From Capsicum annuum (taxonomy: Eukaryota; Streptophyta; Magnoliopsida; Solanales; Solanaceae): a stretch of 64,000 bases of DNA. Of the stretch, positions 12,821-24,739 are shown in pieces. The position numbers and the translations under genes are program-made. Position 1 is the first letter of the stretch, and every line of letters begins with the position of its first letter. The notes under the pieces were generated by a model. The model saw only the letters and a list, made by a program, of their open reading frames with translations. It did no database searches and was not told where the DNA came from. The stretch is taken from NCBI RefSeq assembly GCF_002878395.1, contig NW_025861174.1, positions 669,606 to 733,605 of the forward strand, given 5' to 3'.

Positions 12821-12833
12821 AAGAATAGGGGAA
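12821..12833 (+). other. Element C polypurine tract
   Basis: The run AAGAATAGGGGAA directly before the 3' LTR is the position and composition expected for the plus-strand primer of reverse transcription. Confidence 0.75.
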
Positions 12834-13698
12834 CGATAGCATCCAGGTTGGTCTACTTGCATTAAGATTGACGGGCTTCAATGAAATCAAGAAGATGCTT
12901 ATGATGAAAGAAGAGCCCAAGAACGAGTCCAAGAATTATGAAGAAGACAGGGCAAAGTGCTACACACATTTCATGATTCAAGTCCGAGCCTAAAGGAAGA
13001 AGATTGAGCCCATATGGGTTGTGAGTAAATTTGAAAACTTTTCATTATTTTATTAGGAGAGAATTTTTAGTATTATTTTTACATGCTTTCCTAGTCCTAG
13101 TAGGATATTGTTTATTATTTCCATAATAGTAGATCCTAATTTCATGCTATTTGGGATAGATTTTTCCTAGTCCAAGTTAGATTTGATAAAGGTAGATTTC
13201 AATCCCATGCTATCTGGGATAGGTTTTTTTCCCGTATATATAGGGATGAATTTTGTTATTTTCAATCAGACAATATTATTATTAATTGAGAGTTTCTCTT
13301 ATTTACACCTTTGTGTGTGACTACTTGGGATTTATCTTGCAACCCTATAAGAACGATTCTTTAGGAGGTAAGATTAATTCTTACATTGATATCTTTGATT
13401 TCTATTAAAGTTAATTAAAGAAGGTGATTAGTCTTATACTAATTGTTGTCTTTAATTTTTTTGAAATAGGGGTCTAGATCACTTTTGATCTAAGTTCTTG
13501 AATTAACTCTATTAGTATCATAATTAGTCTTAATCCGCTAATTTTGAATACTAAGATCAATAACGGTTCTTAGCACTTAACCTCGAAATTGAGAATTTTA
13601 TTCTCCAATTTTGCCTATCTTTAATATCTTGCCTTTAATCTTAGTATTTTTGCTTCCGCATTATTTTCTTGTTTATTAACGTAACCCGATTCTTATCA
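12834..13698 (+). repeat. Element C 3' LTR (865 bp)
   Basis: Direct repeat of 9934-10798 with scattered substitutions and the same length. The first base is C instead of T (CGATAGCATCC). It ends CGATTCTTATCA at 13698 and is followed by the ATTAG target duplication. Confidence 0.93.
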
Positions 13699-13703
13699 AT
13701 TAG

Positions 13704-14473
13704 TCTTGATCCTTTTCCTATTTTGTAGTAAAAGCACTCCTTTAAGTCATTAAGTATTTCAAATATTGTAAACAACCTTTCTTTTTAGTTTTCTTTTGTC
13801 CATCATGGAGTAATTTCTTCTGGTTGGGATGATTGAGGAAGCTTGATGTATTTATAATTTATCACAACTTTATACATGTTTGGCTTGGAATTTTTTATGT
13901 ATATTTCAAATTGTGCAGAAATGATGGTTTTTAATTAATCATTATTATTATATCTACATATTTATCTCTAAGTTATTCATATAGTAATTTTGTATTCCAC
14001 ACATAAAAATTAATATATAATAATTAATGAGTACAATATTAGAGTAAGAGTAATTTTTAGTTATCTATTATGTCAAAACTTTGATTTTACTTCTTTCAGT
14101 CCTAATCTGTACGAAGGGATTGACTCAAATAAATTCACTGATTAAAGAAATTTTTAATCTTATTTCTTTTAGTTCTAATCCTCACGGAGGGATTGATTCA
14201 GATAAATTTACTAATTTAAAAACTAATTGCAAGAGGTCTTTAAACCTTTTAGCACAATTCGAGCAAGAAAAATATTTTTTGATTTACTGATACTAGTCTT
14301 AAATTAATTAATTGACATAACCTCATGGAGTGTTAATTATTTATTTATTTTTTAGTGTGAAAAATATAATCGTATTAGCAATAAATAATTATTCTCTAAA
14401 AAAATACATGTGTATACTGAGATATTATTGTAATAAAATTATCAAGTGATTACGATTCACAACTCTTTTTAAT
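13704..14473. other. AT-rich sequence with a 73-bp tandem duplication
   Basis: No gene is visible. Two adjacent copies, 14081-14153 and 14154-14226, share TTACTTCTTTCAGTCCTAAT (with variants) and AGGGATTGA, then a TCAGATAAATT-like run. They cause a short open frame at 14081-14290 that I do not regard as a gene. The rest is A/T-rich. Confidence 0.5.
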
Positions 14474-15688
14474 AGGAAAAATATCAAATATGTACAATAA
14501 AGTAAATTTATTTACAAAAAAATAGCAAAAAAGTTAAAATACTCGCATTTAGCTACGATCAAACCGTGGCTAATGATATAAAAACCATGGCTAAGTGACC
14601 AATTTATCTTTTTTGGTAACTAATATTTTATGAATCACCAAGGGAAATTCATATATAACTTCTTGAACATTGTATATGCAAAGTATATGTTATATATCGA
14701 TATTATATAAATAGTTATCTAGTGTATATGTAATGTATCAATATTGGATAAATTTGGTAGCACACGTGAATTCAAATTCAAGACTACTCGAGTGAAAGAA
14801 ATGTATATCAAATGTTGAACAATCTAGAAAAGAAATAAATGTGATCGCCTAAACAAATAGCTTATTGCCTCAATCTAAAAATAGTGTAAGAGAGAAGAAA
14901 ATGTAATTTGTGCTGATAGAGATTAGAAGTTCATTATATGTAGTTATGCATGGATGAAAAAAAAGGAAATAAAACTGTAGTAAGTAGTTTACATAAGGTA
15001 ATCATGTCAAGACATTATTTTGTTTCTATGTTGTAGGATATCTGAGGTATTTCTTTAGAATGCCAAAATGTCCAGTTCCTTGTAATATGATAAATGTGTA
15101 TTAATTCTTCTAAAAGATCCCTTTCCATGTATGCTTTATTTGTCCCAAAATATTCTCTATGTTGCTTCTACCCCCAACTATAACCTTTGTCACATTCTAA
15201 CCCTCACCCCTACCCTGCACCCCCAAAGAACAAGTCACAAAGATCCAACCTACATACAGAAAATTGGAATTTTTTTAGTGAAGTCTTTCAATTTCGACTA
15301 ACCCAAAATCTCCTCTAAATAGTGCCAAATTTTAGACATGACATCATCTCGATACAGTGAGTCTTTTGATATATTATTCACTAAAAACAGTTCACCATTA
15401 TGGCATGTTGAAATTTAAAATCGAACCTTAAGAACTTAAATGGCTGAATGATCATGGAAGAAGAAAGAAGGAAGACTGAAAGTAGAAAAGGAAAAAAGGG
15501 AGAAGAATAAGAATGAAGAGGAGGAGGATGGAAGGAAGGAAGAATAAGGAAGAAAGTCCATTAATGATCGAAGTAGAATAAAGAAGAAGAAGAAAAAGCG
15601 GTATGACCAAATGGTAGGTAATTTTAATAAACTTGGGCTACATTTCTATTAAACCAAATGACTGAGTGGTCATTTAGTGTAATTATCC
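14474..15688. mobile_element. Possible Mutator-like element
   Basis: The segment is flanked by CTTTTTAAT (14465-14473) and CTTTTTATT (15689-15697), an 8-of-9 match that could be a 9-bp target duplication. The ends are weak inverted repeats: AGGAAAAATATCAAATATG at the left and GGATAATTACACTAAATG on the opposite strand at the right. Inside are the phrases 'CCGTGGCTAA' and 'CCATGGCTAAG' (14566-14596) and a purine-rich tract (about 15455-15600, mostly GAAGAA/GGAAGG). No transposase is seen. The T-rich target makes a chance match possible. Confidence 0.35.
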
Positions 15689-15799
15689 CTTTTTATTTTA
15701 ATATAAATCTCTCAAAAGTAATTTATTTCAAAATTAAGTAATTTATAATTTCAAACTCATCTTTCATCAATCTGATTCTCTCAAATAGTAGTCAAAATA

Positions 15800-17803
15800 T
15801 ATTAGACCCCAAAATTTCAATAAATTTAACTTGGTACCTCTTCATGTTTAATGGTGATTTATAAGATTAATTATGATAAGGATTGATAACAGGATCATTA
15901 GAAAGTGTTTCAAAAATTTTGGAATGCGTTTCAGGATATTTTGGGATCCCAAAATTGTAAAGGTCCATGTTAAGGGCCTCGGCGGAGGGAGCATATCATT
16001 ATGCGAAAACTAGTGAAGGTATACGATAAGAACATGCCACTCTCTTATCGTACTGTGATAAGGGCGTGCCACGCCCTTAGAGTGGCACGATAAGGGTGTG
16101 CCACGCCCAAGAGCGCAGAAACGCCAACTTTGTTCGTTTATCAGTTTTCTTCAAGTGTTTTTTGGTCTTTTACCTATGAAATTACTACCTAGCCATGTTA
16201 AACACAAAAACCACCCTCATACTCAGAATTAAAAAATCTCCCTTCTCCCTAAACCATTAAGAACATAAAAAGAGAAGCTTTTCACCAAAATTCAAGTTCG
16301 CAAGGTTCCAATTCAAGTTTTTCTCAAGAAATTTGCTAAGTCCAGATTTGTGAGATTTGAACATGGATAACCTTTCATCCTTGTGCCAACAATTTTTGAT
16401 TTTACTATTGAATTTATGAGATTTCAGTTAGGGTACATACCTATTTTTCATGTTTTTAATATTATGGGAATATCTTGTGATTCAAAGTTTAGTTTGCACA
16501 AGAATTTACCTTTACTCATGTTTTTACTTACATGATTGCAATTATAAGATGAATTACATTATTTTGACACGAGTTTTCATGAGTTGATAAACGATTTTAA
16601 TTTGAGCATTGAATATTCAGATTACAAGAAGTTCAAGTTTACTAGTTTGACTTTTAAAAAGCGTAGCAGTAAGATGACAATTTTAGTTTTTTATGAGATT
16701 TCAGACAAACTATGAAGTTTACATAAGGGACAAAGAATTTGAGATAAAAATAGTGGCATAGTATGTTTTCAGACTTATCAACTTATATATCTATTTTAAG
16801 GTGAACTTTATAGATGTAATACGCAATATAATGATATTTAGAGTAGTATCAAGCATTGAGAGAGGAATGCAGGTTTAGCACATCCCATTTCCAACAAACT
16901 ACATGCCACTATAGGTTATTAGTTATATCATTTAGTTTATCCAATTAGACATGTTAGGGTGATCACCACGGTTTTTCCTTTATGCCCTGGCAAGGTTTAT
17001 TGGGCTATTATGATGAGGGTATGAGTCATCGTGCCATTTTGATAATGGCTTGAGTCATTGGACTCCATGTTGCTCGCATGGTTTATATTAGTATGAGAAT
17101 ATCTCATAGAAGTAAAGATTTTAGAAATTAAGTGTAATGACTCACAAGCTTTATTTGGATGTTGTTCCTAATTAATACTTATTTTATTTCAAATTTTACT
17201 TTTATTCATGATCAAGGTGAGTCTTTCTACACTTAACATGTATGATTTGAAATTATGTACAACTTTATCTTACTTAATACATTCATCCTTACATACTCAG
17301 TAAATTTCAGAAATACTAACTATGTAGATGTCTGTGAGGATATATTGTTTCATAAGGTAGGTTTTGGTGTTCATCCTCAGCAGCACGATTGACCACGAGT
17401 ACCACTTTTTACATTCAGAAAGTTGTGAGTCCTCATAGTTTTAGGGACAAGTTTATGATGGTTCTAGATATTTATTGTAGTTTTTTTAGTTATTTAGTTT
17501 TCAATTTCAGTTAGCTGGGGTCTGTCCTAGTGACTCTTTGGTTTAGTTAGAGGCTTCTCAAGACTAATCAAACTATGTGTTTCTTTTAGTTTTTGTTATA
17601 GATTTAAGAGTTATTGAGTTACAACAATTTGGTTGAGATTATTCATATATTTGAACTCAGTTATAAGTTTCTTCAATTTTTGCTCATGTTCTAAGTTTAC
17701 ATTTATGAGAGTTCAGTGCTGAGTAGATATCATGGGCTAGTTTGGGGCTATTTGTATCCTTAAGCACTATGTGACATCCAAAGGGTATCTTCGGAACATT
17801 ACA
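15800..17803 (+). repeat. Gypsy D 5' LTR (about 2.0 kb)
   Basis: It starts TATTAGACCCCAAAATTTC (the expected TG reads TA) and ends ACATTACA. At 15990-16110 it carries iterated GATAAGGGCGTGCCACGCCC-like phrases, including the perfect palindrome GGGCGTGCCACGCCC (16062-16076) and a one-mismatch copy at 16094-16108. It matches 31494-33452 throughout, with many substitutions. Confidence 0.9.
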
Positions 17804-17807
17804 AACG

Positions 17808-17820
17808 TGATATCATAACC
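17808..17820 (+). other. Gypsy D primer binding site (decayed)
   Basis: TGATATCATAACC sits four bases after the LTR. It differs from TGGTATCAGAGCC only by three G-to-A type changes, so it is a mutated initiator tRNA-Met primer site. Confidence 0.7.
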
Positions 17821-18002
17821 TAAGGTTGTAAAGAGTCCTAGGGAGTCTGACAAGCCGCGTTACATAGAGTCTTGATTGTGGGTGTAAGCGCACTACATTT
17901 ATGAGCAAGAGGCTACTAAACATATTAGGAACCATCCCTTCTTTTATTATCTCTATCATGATTTAAAATTTTCCCTATTTACTCTAATTCATGCTTTCAC
18001 GT

Positions 18003-19224
18003 AATAGAGAATTCCTCCTCGTAGAGCTTACACCCCATAAAAATTGGGACCTGTCATGCCCACCACCATATGTAGACTCTCTAAACAAAAATATCTCTCA
18101 TGCTGTGTTTTGGGTTAATTTCCAAGTATTAGCTTAGGCTGTGAATATAAATTGTCATGGTAATCAACTAGCATCAGTCCCATCTTAGCAGAATGATAAC
18201 TTTCCTAGAGCCAGAGTTTGAGATTTTATCAGGATGAACCCACTTGCAGTCTTTGGGTCAAAGGTAAATGAGGACCCTTAGTTTCTTATTCATGAAGTGA
18301 AAGAGATTACCTAGAATATGCTTGTTAGTAAAAAAGAGAGTGTGGCATTGTCTTCTTATCAATTGAAGAATGTTGCTTATGACTGGGTTACTATATAAAA
18401 GAAAGGTAGGGGTGAGGATGCAGCTCCTATAAGTTGGGATATATTTCAGATGGCTTTTCTAAATAAGTTCTTTCCTAGGGATATGAGAGAGTCAACGGTA
18501 GAGGAGTTTATAAACCTGAGGCAAGGCTCTATGTCACTAAAGGAGTATTGCCTCAAGTTTACTCAACTAGTTGTTTTAAGATTCTAGAGCTTGTTTGAGT
18601 AAATTTTTCACTGGTATGTGTCTGATTTGGTAGAAAAGGAGTGTAGGACTACCATGTTAATCGAGAGATATGGATATTGCCCATTTGATGATTTATGCTC
18701 AGCAGATTGAGGCTGAAAAACTAAAGAAAGCAAGAAGAAAAGTGAGAGAGCTAGGATCGATCAATTTAAGTATAGTCAATAGAGATTAAAAGGGGTAAAT
18801 TATTCTCAGTTTAGGGTCATTGGCCAGTGCCTGCACCATCCTCAGCCAGTACCCCTACACCCAAAACTAAGCAAGAGTACTAAGACAGAGCATCGACTTA
18901 TAAATCCTAAGGTAGTGTTATTGGGGTATCTACTTATCCACCCTATAAGAAATATGGTAGAAATCATTAGGTTTAGTATTTGGATGGCACGACAGATCTA
19001 TGGATATGGAAAGATGGAGCACAGATTGAGGGACTACCCCATTACAAAGACGGGCAATAGGAATGTTCGCCCTCAAGCTCAGCCCACTACTTTAGTAGCT
19101 CAGTTAGAACGCCTAACTCCATAGTGGGGCACATCTTTTAGTACCTGTGGTGATTAGTCATAACTAATTTTATGCTATACCATCCCACCAGTAGAAGGAG
19201 AGGTCCCTAGATGTAGTCATTGGT
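18003..19224 (+). pseudogene. Gypsy D gag (broken)
   Basis: The frame begins around 18003 with 'IPPRRAYTP' (the start codon appears lost). It continues through 'RMNPLAVFGSKVNEDP' (about 18230-18275), 'SYQLKNVAYDWV' and 'FFPRDMRESTVEEFINLRQGSMSLKEYCLKFTQL' (about 18470-18560), which is the Retrotrans_gag region of the Solanaceae gypsy family, to a C-terminal part at 18915-19124. Positions where the zinc knuckle should lie read 'IYGYGKMEHRLRDYP', with its cysteines replaced. Several stops interrupt it. The intact gag would form the capsid and bind element RNA. Confidence 0.85.
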
Positions 19225-19545
19225 ATGCTTTGTGTCTTTGCCCTTGATGTTTATGTGTCATTAGATCTGGGGTCAAACCTCTCTTTTGTTACCTCACTTA
19301 TTGCTATGAATTTTGGTGTAAGTTCCAAGAGTCTTTCTAAACCCTTTTCAATTTCTACTCCAGTAGGTGAGTTAGTTTTTTCTAGACGAGTATACAAAAG
19401 GTGCCCTATTATATTTCTCTATAGTGTTAGTTTAGCAGATTTAATAAATCTAGATATGTTAAATTTCGATGTTATTCTGGGCATGGATTGGATCCATTCA
19501 TGCTGTGTATCATTCGATTGTCACATCCGAGTAGTAAATTTTTAG
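19225..19545 (+). pseudogene. Gypsy D aspartic protease
   Basis: An open stretch of 107 codons covers the retropepsin domain. The catalytic block D-P-G-A/S reads 'SLDLGSNLSFVT' (Pro replaced by Leu, with Asp and Gly kept). Then come 'FSISTPVGELVFSRRVYKRCP' and 'NLDMLNFDVILGMDWIHSC', the family's hallmark. The intact enzyme cleaves the gag-pol polyprotein. It is the best preserved domain of D, but it is separated from gag and RT by stops and frame changes. Confidence 0.88.
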
Positions 19546-19779
19546 TTTCCTAATGAGCCAGTTCTCGAGTGGGATAATAGTTTAGTAACTCCCAAAGTTT
19601 ATTTCATATCTTACCTTAAAGCCAAAAATTTAATATCAAAATGGTGTATCTACCACTTAGTTCGAGTTAAGGATACTAAGTATTAAGCCCAACTATTCAA
19701 TTAGTTCGTGTACAATGAGTTTCCACAGGTCTTTCTAGAGGATCTACCCAGGGTACCTCCCGACTGAGAAATAGATTTT

Positions 19780-20414
19780 AGCATTGATCTCCTTCCTAAT
19801 ACCCAGCCTATCTTGATTCTTTCTTACCAGATAGCTCCAGTCAAACTTAAAGCTTTTAAAGAACATTTTAAGAACCTTTTAGATAAGGGATTCATTGGGC
19901 CTAGCATTTACGCATGACATGATCCAGTTTTATTCATATGCAAGAAGGATGGTACTCTCAAAATGTTTATATATTACGGATAGTTGAACAAGTTCACCAT
20001 CAAGAATAAGTACCTCATCCCCAGAATTGATGATCGATTTAACCATCTTTACGGTGCCATTAGTTTTCAAAGATTAATCTCAAGTTGGGATATCACCAGT
20101 TGAAGGTCAGGGAGCATAACATCCTAATGACTACTTTTAGAACCTGGTATGGTTACTTTGAGTTTGTGGTTATGTCTTTAGGACTAACAAATGCTTTTTT
20201 AGCCTTTAAGGATTTAATAGACATGGTATTTAAGCACTACTTGGACATGTTTGTCATTATATTCATAGATGACATACTTGTATATTCTTTGAGTGGGGAA
20301 GAGCATGCAGACCATTTGAGAACAGTATTACAAACCCTTAAGGATCATCAACTTTATGCAAAGTTTAGTAAATGTAAATTTTTGTTGGAGTCGAATACCT
20401 TTTGGGGTATGTGA
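19780..20414 (+). pseudogene. Gypsy D reverse transcriptase
   Basis: The N-terminal part (19780-20080) is broken but shows 'KYLIPRIDDRF' after 'KKDGT'. The open part 20085-20414 starts MGYHQLKVREHN and contains 'FEFVVMSLGLTNAF', then the catalytic box FIDDILVYS (about 20265-20291, both aspartates kept), then 'LRTVLQTLKDHQLYAKFSKCKF'. It ends at a frame change near 20405. The intact enzyme makes the element cDNA. Confidence 0.9.
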
Positions 20415-21142
20415 TTATGGGTGCCTATATTAATGTAGACACTCATAAAACTGATGTAGTGAAGCACTGGCCTAGGCCCATTACTCCATCTGATATTCAG
20501 AGCTTTTTAGGTTTAGTTGATTACTATTGGAGGTTTGTTGAGGGTTTTTCCTCAATAGCTGGACCATTGACTGAATTAACACAAAAGAAGGTAAAGTTAA
20601 TATGGTTAGATAAATGTGAGAAGAGCTTCCAAGAGTTGAAGGATAGATGGAACTTAGTCATAGTGTTAGCCTTATCAGAAGGGTTAAACAAATTTGGGGT
20701 GTATTGTGATGCCTCTAGAGTTGGGTTAGGTTTTATTTTGATGTATAATGGGAAAGTAATGGACAATGTTTCCATACAGCTTAAAGACCATGAGAAAAAT
20801 TATCCAACCTAAGATTTAGAGCTAGCAACTGCTATTTTTGCATTGGAGATTTGGAGGCACTACTTGTATGATGTGCATTTTGATATTTTCACTGATCATA
20901 AGAGTCTTCAGTATGCATTTACACAAAAGTAGTTAAATTTTTTATTAGAGAAGGTGGTTGAGATATTAAAATATTATGACATGAATATGTTTTACCATTT
21001 GGGTAAGGCAAATATGGTAGAAGGCGTTTTGAGTAGGTTGCCTATGGGTAGTATGGATTATGTGAATAAAGAAGAGCGGGAACTGGCAAAGAAAGTGCAT
21101 AGACTAGCCCATTTTGGTGTATTGTCTTCTTTATATGGATAA
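20402..21142 (+). pseudogene. Gypsy D RT thumb and RNase H
   Basis: The frame opens immediately where the RT frame closes (1-base shift). It reads '[33 protein letters not shown]' and 'LTQKKVKLIWLD', then RNase H: 'FGVYCDASRVGLGFILM' (first catalytic Asp kept), a stop at 20810, '[17 protein letters not shown]', '[11 protein letters not shown]' and 'YDMNMFYHLGKANMVEGVLSRL' (20954-21060). RNase H removes the RNA strand after first-strand synthesis. Stops at 20810 and 20930 kill it. Confidence 0.9.
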
Positions 21143-21169
21143 TAGTGGTGTAATGGTTCATAACCAACT

Positions 21170-21994
21170 AGAATCATCCTTAGTGGTGAGAATGAAAGAG
21201 AAGCAGCGTAGTGATCCCACACTTAGCCAAATATTAGATGCAATTAAGCAATAAAAGGTTGAGGTTTTTTCTCAAAGGGGAGATATTATCCTTCTCTATA
21301 AAGGTTGGTTATGAATTTCCAATGTTGATGGATTAAGAGAAAGAATATTAGCTGAAGCCTACAGTTCTAAGTATTTGATTCATCCTGATTCTACCAAGAT
21401 ATACCGCGGCCTACGAGAAATTTATTGGTGGAATAGTTTAAAGAGGGATATAACAGAGTTGTGCCTAAATGTTCCAACTATCAGCAAGTAAAGATTAAGC
21501 ATCAAACGTCAGGAGGTATCTTTAGGATATAGGCATTTCTACTTAGAAGTGGGAGGTCATTAATATGGATTTCGTTACTGGGCTTCCTTGCACCAGACGT
21601 TATCATGATTTGATTTGGATCACCATGGATCTAATTCCTTACCTACTAAGACTTTAGATACTATGAAAGATTATGCAAGGATACATATTCGTGAGTTAGT
21701 AAGGCTCCATAGATTTCCTTGTCTATTATCTTAGAATGAGGTACCAATCCACTTCTCAGTTTTGGTAATCATTTTAGAAGGGTCTTGGTACAAAGGTGAA
21801 TCTTAGTATTGGTTTTCATCCACATATAGATGGTAAAGCTAAGCGTATGATTCAAACATTGGAAGATATGTTGCAAAGCCAGTGTGATGGACTTTAAAGG
21901 AAATTGGGATGATCATTTACCCCTGATCGAATTTTCCTATAACAATAGTTGTGATACTAGTATTTAGATGGCTTCATTCAAAGCATTGTATGGG
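21170..21994 (+). pseudogene. Gypsy D integrase, 5' part
   Basis: The integrase N-terminal region shows 'LIHPDSTKIYRGLREIYWWNSLKRDI' (about 21370-21450), including the histidine of the zinc-binding site. It is followed by degraded catalytic-core phrases ('DYARIHIRELVRLHRFP'; 'FHPHIDGKA') and 'MASFKALYGH' at about 21969-21997. At 21995-21999 the frame is cut by insertion of copia E; the rest resumes at 30737. An intact integrase would insert cDNA into the genome. Confidence 0.85.
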
Positions 21995-21999
21995 CATAG

Positions 22000-22968
22000 T
22001 GAAATTCAAGAGGGGGTGAACTAAAAATTTCTTATGAGTCGACTATTGGCACCTCACAGTCAAATCTCCTACAGATCAGTACATTTCACAAAGCAGATAA
22101 GGCTTAAATTAATCAAGCAAGTAAATAATCGAATTTAAAGTAAAGCCACAGAGATTTATCCTGGTTCAAAACACCAAGATTGTGCCTAATTCCAGTCCCT
22201 ATGGGTTTCAACATTTCCTTAGATCGTTCAATATTGGGCTCAAGTATAATGATGGGAAATAAGTTTCAAAGACTTATTTTGTTCATTAGATCTTATGACA
22301 GAGCTTCAGTTTATGTTACAAAATTAATTTGATCCTACTCTTTATATAACAATTGTAAACTATGAGTTACAAAGATTTGTGAGACTAATATTGAGACACT
22401 TTGAGATTTTTCTTGAAGTTGCGTAACCTTTGTCTATCTTTAGTCTTCTTCTTTTATAGACTTCAGCTTCTACTCTTCATAAGGAAACCTAAGAGATTTC
22501 TTCTCAATCAAGGATTTGGGGATGATTCTTTTATTGAGGTATTTCACCATAGAGTATGACCATATTAGATATATCCATATGTGGTGCATCCTTCACAGTC
22601 ATACAAATCCATATTAGATATGTCTATGTGGAGGGTGTGACCTTCTTCTTTCCTTTGTAATAGTCTTAATTGACTTATTTGCCAAAAATCTAGGAAGTTG
22701 ATGGTTCGTGATGAATGCTACTTTATTCTTGGTGTGATGTTCTTCCTTCTACCTTTGATCTGTTTACTATAAGTCTTGGAAGTTGGTGATTTGATTGATT
22801 CTCTTTTCCTTGCTTTCTCTATGAGATCTTATAATTGATTCTTCAAAGATCTTTTCAGTCTTCAGCATATCTCCTTCCCTAGTGTACATCATTAGAGATC
22901 CTTGAATATCCTATAGATTTTTAAGCATTACTTTGTCATTATTAAAACCTAATATTAGGAGGCTAACA
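22000..22968 (-). repeat. Copia E 3' LTR (969 bp)
   Basis: Left-hand LTR of the minus-strand element. On the plus strand it runs TGAAATTCAAGAGGGGG...GGCTAACA, and it matches 29771-30736 along its length. The minus-strand start is TGTTAGCCTCC, next to the polypurine tract. Confidence 0.94.
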
Positions 22969-23175
22969 ATCTCCCCCTTTTTGATAATGATAAATAAGTA
23001 TAAACATTAGTTGACTTCTATGTTGCAGTAGTCAGCGTGCTTCCCTAGACTTGTAAACACTTGTGCTATTTCAAACTTTGTGAGCATCAATTGACTCATG
23101 CTTATAGATAATCGACTTTCTCTCCCTGACTTGTAGGCACATCTGATGTTCCTGTCTTCTCCCTCCTTTGGCATA
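22969..23175 (-). other. Copia E polypurine tracts
   Basis: Reading the minus strand, ATCAAAAAGGGGGAGAT (22969-22985) abuts the 3' LTR and is the likely plus-strand primer. A second purine run, CCAAAGGAGGGAGAAG, lies at about 23157-23173. Repeated polypurine tracts upstream of the 3' LTR are a known trait of Sireviruses. Confidence 0.65.
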
Positions 23176-23537
23176 ATAAAAAAAATAGAGCAAGCAAAAT
23201 AAAGGCAGTAAACAAATAGTAGAGATAGAAACTATTTACTAAAAATTTCTAGGAAAAAAATAAGAAGTATAGCAGATAGTGTAAAAACATATCATCATAT
23301 ATCCTAGCAAGACAAGGGATAGGACCCCGTTTTGAATTAAAAAATGTCATCATTCACTGCTTCTTTAGGAAGTAGGTCAGGTATTGTGCATATTATGGCA
23401 GAAAGTGTCATACAATTTTTCAACGTTCTTGAAGAAAGAGGAGTAGGAATTCTGAGCTGAAATTGATAGATCATCATTGGAGGAGTGGACTTGGATCTTG
23501 AAGGAATCCATATGGGTAAACACTCGAGTAAAAAACT

Positions 23538-24721
23538 TCATACCCTTCGTTTGATCCCGTCTAGAGCCAACCGAACCATGTATATGTTTGTATTGGTTCT
23601 TTTCCCCATGTCTAGAAGTTTGGAAGTTAACTTATGAAGCAGCATAACACTCTCCTCGATGGATTTGAAGTGATCCTTAATTTCCTCCAGATCTTTCAAG
23701 ATAGTAGTCATGGGGTTAGAAATAGTTTTTCTTACCTTGGGTAGTTCAAACTTTGCTCGGGCAGACTTTTTGTTAAACCATTCATTTTCAACCAATACAT
23801 AGCCCATACTTGCAAAGGTTTTGGAATCATATGTAGCAACAACTTCCACTGGAGAATAACTAGGGAGATCAATTGAGTAGAAAAGAATAATCCAAGCAAT
23901 AAGTAGACAATACGGCAAACTGGTTGAGGTATGATTGTCCGCTGCACTCTCGAGCATGTACTCATGGATCCAGGTTGCCCAATTGATTTTAATCTTCTTA
24001 ACTAGACAATATAACACAAAAACATCATGACCAGTAATATTGGTAAGGGATCCTTTTCGGAGGATCAATGTAGTAGCGATCATGTAGTCCATGATGCAAA
24101 ACTTGAAGCATAGGGACGGGGGATAAAAATTAGTTGAAATAGAATCAGGGTTAGACAGAACTCTCTTGGCTTTCTCAAAATTAACTTTAAAACCATCGAT
24201 CCAGTAACTATTCATAAAGTCGACTTCACCAGAGAACATTGTATCAAAGTTATTTTCAAACAAAAAATCATTCAGAATGATTCATATGCCAAGCACAACA
24301 GTCTCGAGTTTAGCACTATCAGGGGAGAGGCAGAGATTTACATAAAACATGTGGATAAGATCCTCATAAACTAGAAGCCCACATAGATTAAAAACTAGGG
24401 ATAAATCTTGAAACTTTAAAAAGTGACTGACATTATAGAAGGAATCTTTTAATTGACGAAGATGATAATGTATCCTGGTATGACGGAGCGACTTTTAAAG
24501 TTAGAGAATTTGTCTTAATAAGAACATATCCAAAATTCGTGCATATCTTTAGGAGGGAGAGAGTAGAAAGAGTTAGAATAAGGTTTCTTGGAAGAGGGGG
24601 ATAGGCTGGAAGTAGGACGACATCTTTTGATAAGATTTGATTTAGAGACCATAGATGACTCAGAGAGTAGAACAGGATTATTGAAGAAGGTTTGGGGAAG
24701 ATATTTGGACATACTTGCCAA
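23538..24721 (-). pseudogene. Extra frame downstream of copia E pol
   Basis: This lies between RNase H and the 3' LTR on the element's coding strand. The open C-terminal part is 241 residues (23538-24263), with 'LTNITGHDVFVLYCLVKKIKINWATWI', 'SLPYCLLIAWIILFYSIDL' and 'YDSKTFASMGYVLVENEW', then a charged, helix-prone tail. The N-terminal part, in another frame (to 24721), starts near MASMSKYLPQTF and carries several stops. It does not look like pol. From memory it resembles the 'putative plant transposon protein' domain often found beside plant retroelements; that is inference. Sireviruses commonly carry an env-like or unknown frame at this position. The function is unknown. Confidence 0.55.
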
Positions 24722-24739
24722 AAATGAGTTCTGGTCATG

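Larger units (their letters stand above)
9934..13698 (+). mobile_element. LTR retrotransposon C, complete ends, internally shortened
   Basis: A structurally complete LTR element of 3765 bp. It has two direct repeats of 865 bp (9934-10798 and 12834-13698), a tRNA-Met primer site, a purine-rich tract before the 3' LTR and a perfect 5-bp target duplication ATTAG (9929-9933 and 13699-13703). The interior is only about 2.0 kb. It holds a leader with A/T-rich low complexity (10813-11282), a broken gag-protease (11283-12011) and small fragments after it. No integrase or full reverse transcriptase is present, so it would be non-autonomous. The protease sequence style indicates Ty3/gypsy. Confidence 0.92.

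Noticed and set aside
23732..23965. Second minus-strand frame within the copia extra frame
   Set aside because: It overlaps the 241-residue frame in another phase, and the longer frame has the conserved-looking blocks.
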